Source of the DNA: Paracoccus beibuensis
GTDB lineage: Bacteria; Pseudomonadota; Alphaproteobacteria; Rhodobacterales; Rhodobacteraceae
Direction of reading: 5' to 3'
DNA length: 64,000 bases
Assembly (NCBI RefSeq): GCF_026162625.1
Contig: NZ_JAOTBD010000015.1
Coordinates: 1 to 64,000, forward strand
How positions within the stretch are numbered: the stretch's first letter is position 1; every line of letters starts with the position of its first letter. Both the position numbers and the translations under genes were made by a program. The notes under the pieces were generated by a model. That model saw nothing but the letters and a program-made list of their open reading frames with translations. It was not told the DNA's origin and made no database searches. Positions 1-11,115 of this stretch are shown in pieces.

Positions 1-1705
<1,705 letters not shown>

Positions 1706-1843
1706 TTCTCGCAGAGCGGGCGTGAAAGATACGGCGCACCGGCGGTCGAGGCGGCTTCCCGCTCCGGTTGCGACTTTCACCTCGGGATGAAGTAGGCTAG
1801 CCACGGGATGCGTTTCCGACCGACAGTTCAAGGAGCCTCTGAA

Positions 1844-3004
1844 ATGACCCAGGCAAGCGTGGCCCCGCCAGGCACCGATGTCGCACCCTTGTTGGGCCGG
1901 GCTCGTCACATCGACAGAATGTCGGAGCTGACGCCCGACGAGATGAAGCAGGTCCTGCCAAGCGAGGCGTTGTTCTGGACCCCTCGCCACCAGGAACAGG
2001 ACCGGGCTTCGGGACATGTCCCGTTTCTGTTCTGGCTGGCCGACGCGGTCCGCCCAAGCACCCTGCTGCAGATCGGCCTGAAAGATCCGTCTGGCTACTT
2101 CGCCTTGTGCCAGGCCGCCGAGCGCCTGGAGCTGGGAACCTTGTGCTTTGGCGTGGCCCAGGGCACCTCTCTTCCGCCTGTCGACGCTTCCTATGCGTCC
2201 TTTTCAGTAGTTCGCCCGGGCGGATTGACCGAACTCGAGATTCCGGATGCAACGCCGATCGACCTGCTGGTGATCCAGGAACACCTTGACGCAGAGCTGG
2301 CAGCCCAGATCGCCGATCTCGTCCTGCCCCGCCTTTCGGACCGTGCCGTCATCCTGATCAGCGATCCTCAGAAAGCAGTGCCATCGGCGCTGGACCTGAT
2401 CCTTGGTGATCAGGTGCACAGCACCACCCTCTTCACGATGGAGCAGGACCTGCCGGGCTGCATGCTTGTCCTTTGGGGGCGACAGCAGCCCACCCACCTG
2501 CGCACGTTGGTTCACCAGAAGCCCGGAATGGCCGGCTGGCTTTCTGCCAACAAGGTCTTTTCGACGCTTGGAAAAGGCTTGCTGGCAACTCGGCAGCTTG
2601 GTGCGATGTCCCAGCAGTTGAGCCTTTCGCAGGAGCGGCTTGAGCAGGCCGAGGCGGCAAGCGCACCGGCATCGCGTACGGCCGCCACCCAGGAGCAGTG
2701 CATCCAGACCCTGACCGACGAGGTCGCCGACCTCCGCCAGTCTCTCGCGACGGCCCAGGCCGAACACGGTGAGCGCATCGAGGACATCGCGGTTTTGACC
2801 CGCCATTTCCGCACGGAAGCGACAAAGATCACGCAGGACTTGCAGAAGCAGACCGCCCGCGGGATCGTGCTTGACCAGCAGAACAAGAAATTGGCTCGGC
2901 AGCTTGACGAGATGACATGCCATCGTGACAGTCTTCTGAACAGCACCTCATGGAGGATCACCAAGCCGATCCGCGATCTGGTGCGAGCCGTGCGGGGATA
3001 CTGA
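1844..3004 (+). CDS. SAM-methyltransferase-like protein with C-terminal coiled coil and SWR tail
   Basis: The ATG at 1844 is preceded by AAGGAG at 1830–1835, a better start than the in-frame ATG at 1808, and gives 386 residues. Residues about 50–200 look like a divergent class I methyltransferase: LLQIGLKDPSGYFALCQA sits where related proteins of polysaccharide clusters have a glycine-rich SAM loop. The acidic and His residues that usually follow in that family are not obvious, so activity is uncertain. Residues about 260–360 are a heptad-rich coiled coil. The last 30 residues hold NSTSWRITKPIRDLVRAVR, a tail recurring in bacterial glycan-modifying proteins and seen again at 5600–5650. The gene sits between a glycosyltransferase and decayed insertion sequences. 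A glycan-modifying or scaffold role is inferred. Confidence 0.6.
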   Translation: MTQASVAPPGTDVAPLLGRARHIDRMSELTPDEMKQVLPSEALFWTPRHQEQDRASGHVPFLFWLADAVRPSTLLQIGLKDPSGYFALCQAAERLELGTLCFGVAQGTSLPPVDASYASFSVVRPGGLTELEIPDATPIDLLVIQEHLDAELAAQIADLVLPRLSDRAVILISDPQKAVPSALDLILGDQVHSTTLFTMEQDLPGCMLVLWGRQQPTHLRTLVHQKPGMAGWLSANKVFSTLGKGLLATRQLGAMSQQLSLSQERLEQAEAASAPASRTAATQEQCIQTLTDEVADLRQSLATAQAEHGERIEDIAVLTRHFRTEATKITQDLQKQTARGIVLDQQNKKLARQLDEMTCHRDSLLNSTSWRITKPIRDLVRAVRGY

Positions 3005-3049
3005 CAGGCGGTATCCGCTACGAAGGGTCTACCTGGAACCGGCTCTTGC

Positions 3050-4030
3050 AGCAGATACTGGGGAAACCGCCACTTCTGCGTCGCCAGCAAAGCCGCCAAT
3101 CTGCGCAGCACCGCCCCACCAGCACGCGCGTCCGAGAACAAGGCCAGTTCTCGGCGGTGAACTCGCTCTGGCAATCGCCGCCGGGGCCCACGGACGCTCG
3201 GACTTCCCGCGATCTGGCGCCGAGATGGTCCAGGCCAATCCAGCCCAGAAAGTTGCTAGTGACGATGCAGTCGGGCTCGGCGCATCCGGTTGCGCGTCGA
3301 TCCCACGCCCGCGGCGCTGGTCTCGGCCGTCGGACCCGATTTCCCGCGGCGCCGACGTCGATCACCACCAAGATTCGGGAGTGCCGCGACGCCTGCACGA
3401 GTTGGGCGACCAGCGTGGGATCGGCATGGCCAGCGGATCTGTCGTGCGGGTGCCGGGGCACGCTGCGTCTTGCAGCTTCGCCCGGACCTGTCGCTTTCGC
3501 TGCTTGTTGCGCAACTACAGGTTCATCGGGTCGTCTTCATGGTGGTGACCTATCCTTCACGTCCCAGCGAAACGTGAACCCGCCGACAGCCGTAGCGCAC
3601 GCCATTCCCGGTCGGCTCGACCCGATGGCGCCTCGCTGGCGTTCATTTCGTGGAACTTTTTGTTCCTCGTTCGACGGTCGCCTGATCGCTTGGGAACTTG
3701 TAGCGGAACCCAAGCCTCTCGATACGCCAAGCCTCACAGGCAAAGCGACACGCCGAATGCATGGCATCTGGTCAGGGTAAGCCAGCAAGCTGCACCGCAC
3801 CGAACCACGCCTCCCGCCGGAGGATCGCGTTGAGCAGCAAGCCTCCATAGCGCGTTCGTCGACAGATCCGTTCTCCGGTCCTCTGCGTTCCAATTCAAGT
3901 CGGACGCCTGACCGACCCTTCTTTCGGCAGATCCCCACAATAGGCATTCCTTCCTGATCGGCTTCAGGATAGACGCCACCGGCATCGCTGCAGAACTTCG
4001 CGTTGAAGCGGGACGTCCCCTTTCCCACCA
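3050..4030 (-). pseudogene. Decayed IS3-family transposase (orfA and orfB remnants)
   Basis: No intact reading frame exists, but read on the minus strand across frames, fragments match IS3 transposases in the right order. Near 4020–3900 there is SRF...EGMP..ICRK, like the OrfA helix-turn-helix. Near 3757–3690 lies SACRFACEAWRIERLGFRYK. At 3600–3550 lies VRYGCRRVHVSLGREG followed by TAG where the family has Trp. Near 3520–3475 lies LRNKQRKRQVRAKL, and near 3403–3352 QLVQASRHSRILVVIDV, at the first DDE aspartate block of OrfB. At least three frame changes and several stops separate the pieces. Family assignment is by remembered consensus. Small open frames on either strand here are treated as noise. 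Confidence 0.6.
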
Positions 4031-4033
4031 ACC

Positions 4034-4515
4034 TCAGGCCACGCGTTCGATCTCGGCGGTACCGAGTGCGTTGAAGCGGTTCATGAGTGCGACGCGGATG
4101 TGAACTTCAGCGGCCTGTCTGTCCGGGTGTCGCGAGGTGATCCGCTCGCCGAAGGACTTGAGGCAGCGCATCTTCGCCTCGATTCGACTTTGGACGTGAT
4201 AGCGGGACCAGTGCTTCCGGTTGGCCCGACCAAAGCGCCTGGTCGCCCGGAGGATCTCGTTGCGGGCGCGGGCGGCAGGGCAGCCTTCCTTCCAGAGGCG
4301 GCCGTTCCTGCGGATCGGGATGACGGCCGTGCCGCCGCGGTCCACGATAGCCACGTGACACCGTCGGGTGTCGAAGGCGCCGTCGCCGGTCACGGTGCCG
4401 ATCTGTTCATCGGCCGGGATCTGGCTCAGCAGGTCCGGTAGAACCGGGCTGTCGCCTTCGGCTCGCGGTGAATTCCAACGCCCGGATGTCGCCGGTGGCT
4501 GTATCCATAGCCTAC
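4034..4515 (-). pseudogene. IS5-family transposase, 3' fragment with frameshift
   Basis: The minus strand encodes an IS5-type DDE transposase C-terminus: GDSPVLPDLLSQIP, then GTVTGDGAFDTRRCH (second Asp), VIPIRRNGR, and near the end SRIEAKMRCLKSFGERI (catalytic Glu) and ALMNRFNALGT, with a natural stop at 4034. The upstream part AMDTATGDIRALEFTASRR lies in another frame and joins at about 4455, so one base has been lost or gained. It is preceded by an in-frame TAG near 4510. The N-terminal half of the transposase and clear terminal inverted repeats were not found. This is an inactive remnant abutting the decayed IS3 element. Confidence 0.75.
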
Positions 4516-4773
4516 CAATCGACCGCATGAATTCTCCGGCAGGCCGCGGTCTGCAACAACGCTGACGCCACCGCTCACCCTCATCCACCAACGTCGGAGT
4601 CTTTATCGCCTTCAGCTCCTCACTCATCCGGGAGACTATCGGCCGAAAAGGGCAGGTTCGAACGGGGCAAAGCAGACGAGAAGAAATATCCGCATGAGGA
4701 ACGCCGCCTCCGCGATGAAAAAGGGCCGTCGCTCCGGCAGGATAGTCTAATGGGTGACGAGCCGATCGGGATG

Positions 4774-5042
4774 ATGACCCATCAAGAAGCTATGGCAACG
4801 GCGGACGTCTGCTGCGGCCTTGGGTTCAGGCCAGCTCGGTTCGACAAGCTGCGGGCGAGGACCGCAACGTGGGTGGGGCCGACGCCCGGAAGCTGAGGGC
4901 GCTGGAGAATGGTCAGCCTAAGGGCCTGCTGGTCGACGTGACGCCCGACGCCATCGTGCGGAAGATCCTTGCGGAGTATCTTCGCCGACACCGGAGGAGC
5001 GATCCGGGGTGTTCAACGCGATGCGGAAACGGACTTGCTTGA
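4774..5042 (+). pseudogene. Second decayed IS3-family orfA remnant
   Basis: On the plus strand TADVCCGLGFRPARFDKLRA (about 4798–4857) resembles the recognition-helix part of IS3-type OrfA, and ends at a TGA at 4894–4896. The continuation ADARKLRALENGQPKGLLVD (from 4878) lies in the next frame and resembles the OrfA leucine-zipper region, ending at 5040–5042. One frameshift separates them. No OrfB follows. The match rests on remembered family consensus, so the family call is moderate; that it is non-functional is clear. Confidence 0.55.
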
Positions 5043-5228
5043 GGGCGGGCGAAGACGACCCGCAACGCCACGCCGGTTCTGGCGGTGTCAATCCGAGGAC
5101 GGTGCGGCGCGAACCTCTGCGCGAGAAGTCCGCAAGCCCAGGTGCCGCCCGGACCTGGGCTTGCGGAAAAAGGCAAACGTGGCAGGCTTTCTCTTTTGTC
5201 TGCCGGAGAATCTCAAGCGCGAGGGAGG

Positions 5229-5654
5229 ATGCTTGCTCCACTTGATTCTCTGGCTGGTTCGGGCCAATCGGTTCCCATAGCATCCTGCAAAGGTGGTACC
5301 TCCTACAGGCAAGTGCCGGGAACAGCATTCGTGGCGGACAGAACATCGATCAATCGCCCTTCTAAGGCAGCGGACGCCTTCGAGGATGATATCGCGGCTT
5401 TGAATCGCGCAGCGGAACTTGCGGCCTTATGTCGGCTGGTTCGAACGCAGGACCGTGCGTTGTTGCGCAGTCAGCGGAAGGTGTTCGCGCTTTCCGCCCA
5501 AGTTGCCGCCTTGCAGCAGAAACAGCTGGACGTGAATGACCAGCGCAACGACCTCGCGCGACAGGTCGAGGATCTGCTGAGCAGTAGTTCATGGCGCGTG
5601 ACCGCCCCGCTGCGGCTGCTGGCGCGGTTTCTGCGATCCCGCAGGCGGTCATGA
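5229..5654 (+). CDS. Coiled-coil protein with SWR tail, probably the 3' remnant of a larger gene
   Basis: From an ATG at 5229, which has GAGGGAGG directly upstream at poor spacing, the frame gives 141 residues. Residues about 55–120 are a heptad-rich coiled coil rich in Gln, Ala and Leu. The end SSSSWRVTAPLRLLARFLRS is the same kind of tail as in the protein ending at 3004. Its stop overlaps the next gene by four bases (ATGA at 5651–5654), a normal operon junction. Because the upstream side is insertion-sequence debris and the N-terminal 50 residues look unstructured, this is best read as the surviving C-terminus of a glycosyl- or methyltransferase whose 5' part was lost. Whether it is still translated is unknown. 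Confidence 0.5.
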   Translation: MLAPLDSLAGSGQSVPIASCKGGTSYRQVPGTAFVADRTSINRPSKAADAFEDDIAALNRAAELAALCRLVRTQDRALLRSQRKVFALSAQVAALQQKQLDVNDQRNDLARQVEDLLSSSSWRVTAPLRLLARFLRSRRRS

Positions 5655-7732
5655 AACTGCCGCCGTCCGATTTGGCCGCCATCCGCGCGAGCCACCTGTT
5701 CGATGCCGACTGGTATACGACACGCTATCGGGATGTCGTGCTGACAGGGATGTCTCCTGCCGCCCATTTCCTGCGGTTTGGGCGGACGATGCGGCGGTCG
5801 CCGGGTCCCCGCTTCGACACCGGGTTCGTGCTGGACAGATACGCCGATATTCGCGACGCCGACAGGAATCCGCTTGTTGCGTATCTTGACTGCACCGATA
5901 CCGACCGCAGGCCCACCACCGCGGAAGAACTTGACGGCTGGCTATGCCGCCTGCGCGATGGCCTGAGTTCCGACAAAGGCCTTCTGCTGTGGGTTCAGGT
6001 GCGGCACATGGATCCCCGCCTAGCCCATACGATAAAGTCGGCGGCGTCGGCTTGCGAACATCACGGAGCAGCACATCTTCTGATCGACGATTCTGATGCC
6101 GACCCAGCGGCCAAGGACTGGCTGACAGACCAGTTCGAGCCTGCGATGCAGCGCCGCATCATCCAGCGGACCAGCAGAACCTCGTCAGTGGTTCCGGGAC
6201 GGCGGCTCGTCATGATACTTCAGCCGGGCCAGTCCGTCTCGCAGCCCGAGCTTGCGTATCTGGATCTGCTGCTCGCCGAAAATCCGACGGGTTTCCTGAT
6301 GCATCGACTGCTGGGCCGATGGGACAGCCCGGCCTCCCACAAGGTTATCATGCCTGATTGGCTGTTTCGCGACAGCACCACGGACAGAAGATGCCTGCCA
6401 TGGGCGCGCGACGGCATGGACCGGCTCTTGTCCGCCCTGAGGCTGGCACCGGCCCTTCCCCTTCTTCGCGAGCGCGAGGATCCGGGCATCTTCGATCAGT
6501 GCCCCTATTATCGGGACCTGCTGCAAGCAAATCCGCTGGCGAATGTCGTCATCGAGGTCGCACGCGGGCCTGCTCTGCCGGAGATCACGCCTACCGAAGA
6601 ACCGGTGGAACGTGATGGCCTGGCGTTCAACGCGGCCCTGACTGCAATGACACATCTGTCAGACCCTGCGGCGAAGCAGGAAATGCTGCACAGGCTGAAT
6701 CGCCACAAGATGCAGGTCATCGAGAAACTATCGCCGGACCGTGTTCTGGACGATCTGTTCGCAAAGGTGGCGGCACCGCTGCCGGACCCGGTTGACGCAG
6801 AGCATATCAGCCTGTTCGCATGCGTCCGCGACGAGAGCGCCCTGCTGAACGTCCTGATTCCGCACTACCGAAGCATCGGCGTCACGCGCTTCTTCATCGT
6901 CGACGACGGGTCGCGGCAACCGGTCCGCGACATGCGGCTTGGACCCGACGTTGCCGTCTTCAGTCCCGCCTGTGGCGATTTCAGGACGTCGAAGACGTTG
7001 TGGATCGAGTCCTTGATGAAGGTCTTTCTGCAGCCGGGCGCCTGGGTTCTGACGGTGGATGCGGATGAATTCATCCGCCTGCCGCGAGAGATGACGTCGC
7101 TTCCAGAACTGGCGCGCCACCTTGACGGCATCGGACGCGACTTTGCCGCGGGCCTGCTTCTGGACATGTTGCCCGTTCCTGGCAGTGCCATCGATCCGGC
7201 GCGAAACGACCCCCGCGATGGGTTTGTGCGCTTCTTGTATGACCCGTCGAAGCCGCCCGATGATTACCGAAGCGATCCGGCGGTAAGGTGGGGATTCGGA
7301 GCCGAACGGGCGCACCTGTCCTGGCGCTTCGACGCGCGGTGGCGGCTGTTCGGCACGGTCGATTCGCTTCGCAAGATGCCATTTTTCCGCTACTGGCCGG
7401 ACCGGCATCCGAACCAGGGCTTCCACAGCTTCGATTATCTGGACACCGCGCGGATCCCGGGCCCCGGGATCTGGGCGCAGACGCCGGTCCTTCCGATGCT
7501 GCACTACAAGCTGGTCAAGCTGTTCGACGACGACTCTCGGCGCCGGATGCTGGAACGTTCGGCGGGCTACCATGCCCAGACCAGCGCCAACATCGCGCAG
7601 AGCTTTGCCATGTCCGACACAGAGGTTGGCGCCCGTCTGCTGGAGCTTCGTCCATGGCTGCGCGACGCCTCGGAGGCCGACATCGTCACCCGCGATTTTG
7701 CCCGAGCCGCAGGTCCGATTTGCCTGAAGTAA
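5651..7732 (+). CDS. Glycosyltransferase family 2-like protein (Glyco_tranf_2_4 type)
   Basis: The ATG at 5651 overlaps the previous stop by four bases and gives 693 residues. The N-terminus carries LFDADWYTTRYRDVVLTGMS near residue 20, a small module common in multidomain polysaccharide enzymes. Residues about 385–620 hold the catalytic-like domain: HISLFACVRDESALL, then FFIVDDGS and VLTVDADEFI, the DxD-type metal and nucleotide-sugar site of the 'glycosyl transferase family 2, type 4' group. The middle (120–380) has no recognised domain. Spacing to the next gene (start 7848) is 115 bp. A role in capsule, LPS or exopolysaccharide assembly is inferred from neighbours. Confidence 0.8.
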   Translation: MKLPPSDLAAIRASHLFDADWYTTRYRDVVLTGMSPAAHFLRFGRTMRRSPGPRFDTGFVLDRYADIRDADRNPLVAYLDCTDTDRRPTTAEELDGWLCRLRDGLSSDKGLLLWVQVRHMDPRLAHTIKSAASACEHHGAAHLLIDDSDADPAAKDWLTDQFEPAMQRRIIQRTSRTSSVVPGRRLVMILQPGQSVSQPELAYLDLLLAENPTGFLMHRLLGRWDSPASHKVIMPDWLFRDSTTDRRCLPWARDGMDRLLSALRLAPALPLLREREDPGIFDQCPYYRDLLQANPLANVVIEVARGPALPEITPTEEPVERDGLAFNAALTAMTHLSDPAAKQEMLHRLNRHKMQVIEKLSPDRVLDDLFAKVAAPLPDPVDAEHISLFACVRDESALLNVLIPHYRSIGVTRFFIVDDGSRQPVRDMRLGPDVAVFSPACGDFRTSKTLWIESLMKVFLQPGAWVLTVDADEFIRLPREMTSLPELARHLDGIGRDFAAGLLLDMLPVPGSAIDPARNDPRDGFVRFLYDPSKPPDDYRSDPAVRWGFGAERAHLSWRFDARWRLFGTVDSLRKMPFFRYWPDRHPNQGFHSFDYLDTARIPGPGIWAQTPVLPMLHYKLVKLFDDDSRRRMLERSAGYHAQTSANIAQSFAMSDTEVGARLLELRPWLRDASEADIVTRDFARAAGPICLK

Positions 7733-7847
7733 CTTGCCGGCTGTTCATGTTACCAGCTGCCTGGTCGCAAGTTCGGCAGGGCGACGAAGATCATCACCAG
7801 AACGCGCCAAACCGAAGGCCCCGAACCAAGATGAAAAGCAGATCGTC

Positions 7848-10235
7848 ATGACCTCAGCCCCATATGCCGACCTTCTGGGAGCCATCGTCCTGGGCTGGAT
7901 GTCCCGCATCGCACGCCGCATCGACCTTCTGGGCGCGGACACCCACGTTTCCGTAAGGTTCACAGGCCCTGCGCGCGCGCAATTGACCGAGTTGGCCTCC
8001 GCCTATGCCGGACCCCCTACATTGGCCGGCGGCCAGCCGCTGGTCACCCCCCGGTTGACGTTGCTTGGGATCGGGGCGCTTTACCCGCAATGCTTTGCGT
8101 TTGCGCAATCCCTCGCCGCGGCAGAGCCTGGCCAGCCCCGCCTGGCAGATCTCTGTCGATCCGTCCTTCACGACTTTTGGAACGAAGATGATCCCCGGAT
8201 TCGCACCCTGGCGCGACTGTCTCATAAAATCGATGCAGGAAACCTGCGCGCGCTGATCGCCGCCAACGATGAGGCGTCGACATATTTCCGCGACCGTCTG
8301 AAGAGCGAATACGACGCCCTGCGGCAACAGCTGGCCGGCCCGTCGGACAGCACGACGGTGCTGCTTGTCGACGCCGGGCCCGACCGCACGACCAGGCATC
8401 TGCTGCAGCAGATCTTCCCCGACATCCGGTTTGAAGCGGTCTACTTCGGAACCACTGACGTCGGTGCCGATCCACACCGTGAGGGGGTGATCTTTCACGC
8501 TCCGCATCATGATCCTGATCGGCCGCAGACGGCGCTGGCACTGTATCCGATGCTGCTGGAACGCCTGATGCAATCGTCATCGACCACCAGCGGTCTTTAT
8601 CGGGCCGTCGTCGATTTCGTGCGACAGAATTCCTCGCTCCCCCACTGGCACGCTGAAGAGGCCATGGCGCAAGCGCTGGACCAGTTGGCCCTCCGCTTGA
8701 TCAGCCCGACAATCGAAGATGTCGAGGTCTTGGGTTTCGGTCTGACAGATCTGCGATCGACTTGGCAGCCGGGCCAGAACGTTCTGGAGAATTCCGCTGG
8801 TCATGCAAGCGCGCTGATGTCTCATGCCACGGGGACGTCACCCGACGCGACGTTCTTCACTGAACACGAGCGCGGGATTTCGCCTGCCCAGCCGGAAGGC
8901 AAGCCCGACGGTTGGGCCGGATCGGTGGCCATCGTGACCCGTACCAAGAACCGCCCGCTGCTGTTGCGGCGTGCGGCGCGTTCCGTGTCTGAACAGCAAT
9001 GGCGCAACTTCTGGTGGGTGGTCGTCAACGACGGCGGCAACCCCGACCCGGTGCGCAAGATCATGGCGGCCAGCGGCGTGAGCCCTGACCGGATCCTTTT
9101 CATCAACAACCCTCAAAGCGTGGGCATGGAGGCCGCCTCGAACCTTGGAATCCGCGCCGTCGACACCGAGTTCGTCGTCATCCACGACGATGACGACCAG
9201 TGGGAACCCGACTTCCTGCGTCAGGGCGTCGAGTTTCTTGCCTCGCCTCGCGCCGCAGCCGCGGGATTCGAGGGTGTGCTGTCACGGGCCTGGAAGGTCG
9301 TCGAACAGATCGAGCGCGACCAGGTGAATGCGAAGCATAGCGAAACCTTCATGCCCTGGATATCGGAGGTTCCACTGGCGCAGATGGCGGTCGGGAATTT
9401 CTTTGCCCCGATCAGCTTTCTGTATCGCCGCCGCATCTATGACGACATCGGCGGGTATGACGAAAGGTTGCCGGTGTTGGGTGATTGGCGCTTCAACCTT
9501 GACTTCCTCGCGCGGGCCAACATCGGATTTCTGGACCGCCACCTTGCCTACTATCATCATCGCGACGAGTCGGCCGCACCCGAGGCTTCCGGCTATGTCA
9601 ATTCTGTCGTCGGCGCAAACGCCCTGCACCAGCAGTACTTCTCGGTGGTGACGAACGGAATCCTGCGCGACCCCGATACCCCCAAGGGACTTCGGCTTGC
9701 CGTCGCCAACGCCCATCAGCAGAGAATATTCGAACGGAACTTCAACATGACGCGCGCGCAAATCAGCAAGCTGCAGGCGCGGATGGATGCCGCCGGCGTG
9801 CCAGAGTCGGCGCCCCCTTCTCTGCCCGCAGTTCCGACAGCGCAAGGGCCAGGCCCGTTGCCGCGCGCCGACCGGGACCACATCTTGCGGTCCCTGCGCA
9901 CGGCGCTGCCGCTTACCACCTCGTTTCGGCGCATCGCCGCGCGGCTGCGGTGGTTCCTGCGTCTGCGGCGGCTTCACGACGCTCGGGCGCGTCACAGGTA
10001 TCTTCCCAAGCTGTTTCACCTGATCCCGAGCCCGGCCGACTTCGACCACATCTCGTATTTGCGCAATCATCCTGAAATCTGGGCCACCCGCTTCAACGGG
10101 CCTGGTGAATGGATCCCCTACCACCATTACCTGCTGACTGGCATCGACCGCGGAAACGTCCGGCCGACGCTGCCGCTTCTACAGTCCGGACCGGACGACG
10201 CGGCGCACATTCCCTGCACCGAACGGACCTGCTAA
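7848..10235 (+). CDS. Large GT2 glycosyltransferase with HAD-associated-like N-terminal region
   Basis: The start at 7848 (MTSAPYADLLG) is chosen because upstream codons look non-coding; no strong ribosome site is visible, so the start is uncertain. It gives 795 residues. Residues about 1–330 include VLLVDAGPDRTTRHLLQQIF, which resembles the LLVDIGYSGT segment following the HAD domain in the protein at 12749–14827. Residues about 358–560 are a GT2 domain: SVAIVTRTKNRPLLLRRA, VVVNDGG, and VIHDDDDQW near 446, the DxD donor-binding motif. The C-terminus (about 750–795) carries a FDHISYLRNHPEIWATRF module like the N-terminal DWY module of the preceding protein. Sugar and linkage are unknown. Confidence 0.8.
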   Translation: MTSAPYADLLGAIVLGWMSRIARRIDLLGADTHVSVRFTGPARAQLTELASAYAGPPTLAGGQPLVTPRLTLLGIGALYPQCFAFAQSLAAAEPGQPRLADLCRSVLHDFWNEDDPRIRTLARLSHKIDAGNLRALIAANDEASTYFRDRLKSEYDALRQQLAGPSDSTTVLLVDAGPDRTTRHLLQQIFPDIRFEAVYFGTTDVGADPHREGVIFHAPHHDPDRPQTALALYPMLLERLMQSSSTTSGLYRAVVDFVRQNSSLPHWHAEEAMAQALDQLALRLISPTIEDVEVLGFGLTDLRSTWQPGQNVLENSAGHASALMSHATGTSPDATFFTEHERGISPAQPEGKPDGWAGSVAIVTRTKNRPLLLRRAARSVSEQQWRNFWWVVVNDGGNPDPVRKIMAASGVSPDRILFINNPQSVGMEAASNLGIRAVDTEFVVIHDDDDQWEPDFLRQGVEFLASPRAAAAGFEGVLSRAWKVVEQIERDQVNAKHSETFMPWISEVPLAQMAVGNFFAPISFLYRRRIYDDIGGYDERLPVLGDWRFNLDFLARANIGFLDRHLAYYHHRDESAAPEASGYVNSVVGANALHQQYFSVVTNGILRDPDTPKGLRLAVANAHQQRIFERNFNMTRAQISKLQARMDAAGVPESAPPSLPAVPTAQGPGPLPRADRDHILRSLRTALPLTTSFRRIAARLRWFLRLRRLHDARARHRYLPKLFHLIPSPADFDHISYLRNHPEIWATRFNGPGEWIPYHHYLLTGIDRGNVRPTLPLLQSGPDDAAHIPCTERTC

Positions 10236-10245
10236 CAACCCGCTC

Positions 10246-11115
10246 ATGACGACGCTGATTCTCCATCCCGGCTCCCCCAAGACCGCGACATCCACCCTGC
10301 AGCATGTCCTGCGCGCGAATCGGGCCCTGCTTTCAGGCGCCGGTGTGGGCCTCATCCTGCCCGAGGATTTGCGCGGAAAGCCGTATCTCGGCCGCTATCT
10401 GGCTGCCTATCGTGGCGAACATGTCCCCGACATGGCACAACGGACAGAGGCCTTCTTTGCGCCGTTCCTCGGCCGGCACGAGCACGTCATCTGCAGCGAG
10501 GAAACCTTCTGCCACGACTTCATGCCGTCGCGAAAGTTCGCCTCTGGCGGGATCGACAGGGCCGCCCGGACGGCCGAACTGCTGTCGATGACGGGGGCAG
10601 CGCGGACAAGAATCGTTCTGGGCGTCCGCCCTCAAGTGGATCTGCTGACGTCGACCTATACGCATTTCGTACATCGCCATCGCGAGACCCGCAGCTTCAC
10701 GGAGTGGCTGGATGCAGAGGTCAACCTTCCTGACCTTCTGTGGAAGCCAGTCGTCGATGCCTTTCGAGAGCGCTTTGGCGCCGAGTCAGTCCATGCGATT
10801 TCCCTAGCCATGACAAGGGACGTGGGGATGCAGGGTTACCTGCGGGCCGTGCTGACGGCCTTCGGGATCGGCCACCTGGGATTGGACCTTGATACCGACA
10901 AGGTCCATAATCCTTCACCCTCGCAGCGAGCGGTGCACCTCTGTCGCATCATGAACAACGAAATCGCCCACCCAAAGCGGTCCGAGACGATCAACACATC
11001 GCTGGTAGAAACCTTTCCGGTTGCAGAGTTCGGAAAGTTCGTCCCCGAGGACTGGACGCTGCCCGAGAACATGCAATCCCTCTACGCGGCCGATCACTCG
11101 GCCGCGCTGTCCTGA
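10246..11115 (+). CDS. Sulfotransferase-like protein
   Basis: This 289-residue protein begins MTTLILHPGSPKTATSTLQ, matching the PAPS 5'-phosphosulfate loop of bacterial sulfotransferases (GxxKTGTT-like). RIVLGVRPQVDLLTSTYTHF near 122 fits the 3'-phosphate-binding stretch, with Arg and Ser in the expected order. It would move sulfate from PAPS to a glycan hydroxyl in the cytoplasm. It follows the large GT2 gene by 10 bp and is probably in the same operon. Its 3' end overlaps by 22 bp the convergent glycosyltransferase gene ending at 11094. Substrate is unknown; some P-loop proteins of this group are not proven sulfotransferases. Confidence 0.65.
   Translation: MTTLILHPGSPKTATSTLQHVLRANRALLSGAGVGLILPEDLRGKPYLGRYLAAYRGEHVPDMAQRTEAFFAPFLGRHEHVICSEETFCHDFMPSRKFASGGIDRAARTAELLSMTGAARTRIVLGVRPQVDLLTSTYTHFVHRHRETRSFTEWLDAEVNLPDLLWKPVVDAFRERFGAESVHAISLAMTRDVGMQGYLRAVLTAFGIGHLGLDLDTDKVHNPSPSQRAVHLCRIMNNEIAHPKRSETINTSLVETFPVAEFGKFVPEDWTLPENMQSLYAADHSAALS

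Noticed and set aside
3005..3780. A plus-strand 276-residue open frame after the methyltransferase-like gene
   Set aside because: It lacks any recognisable domain and runs antisense to the IS3 orfB fragments.
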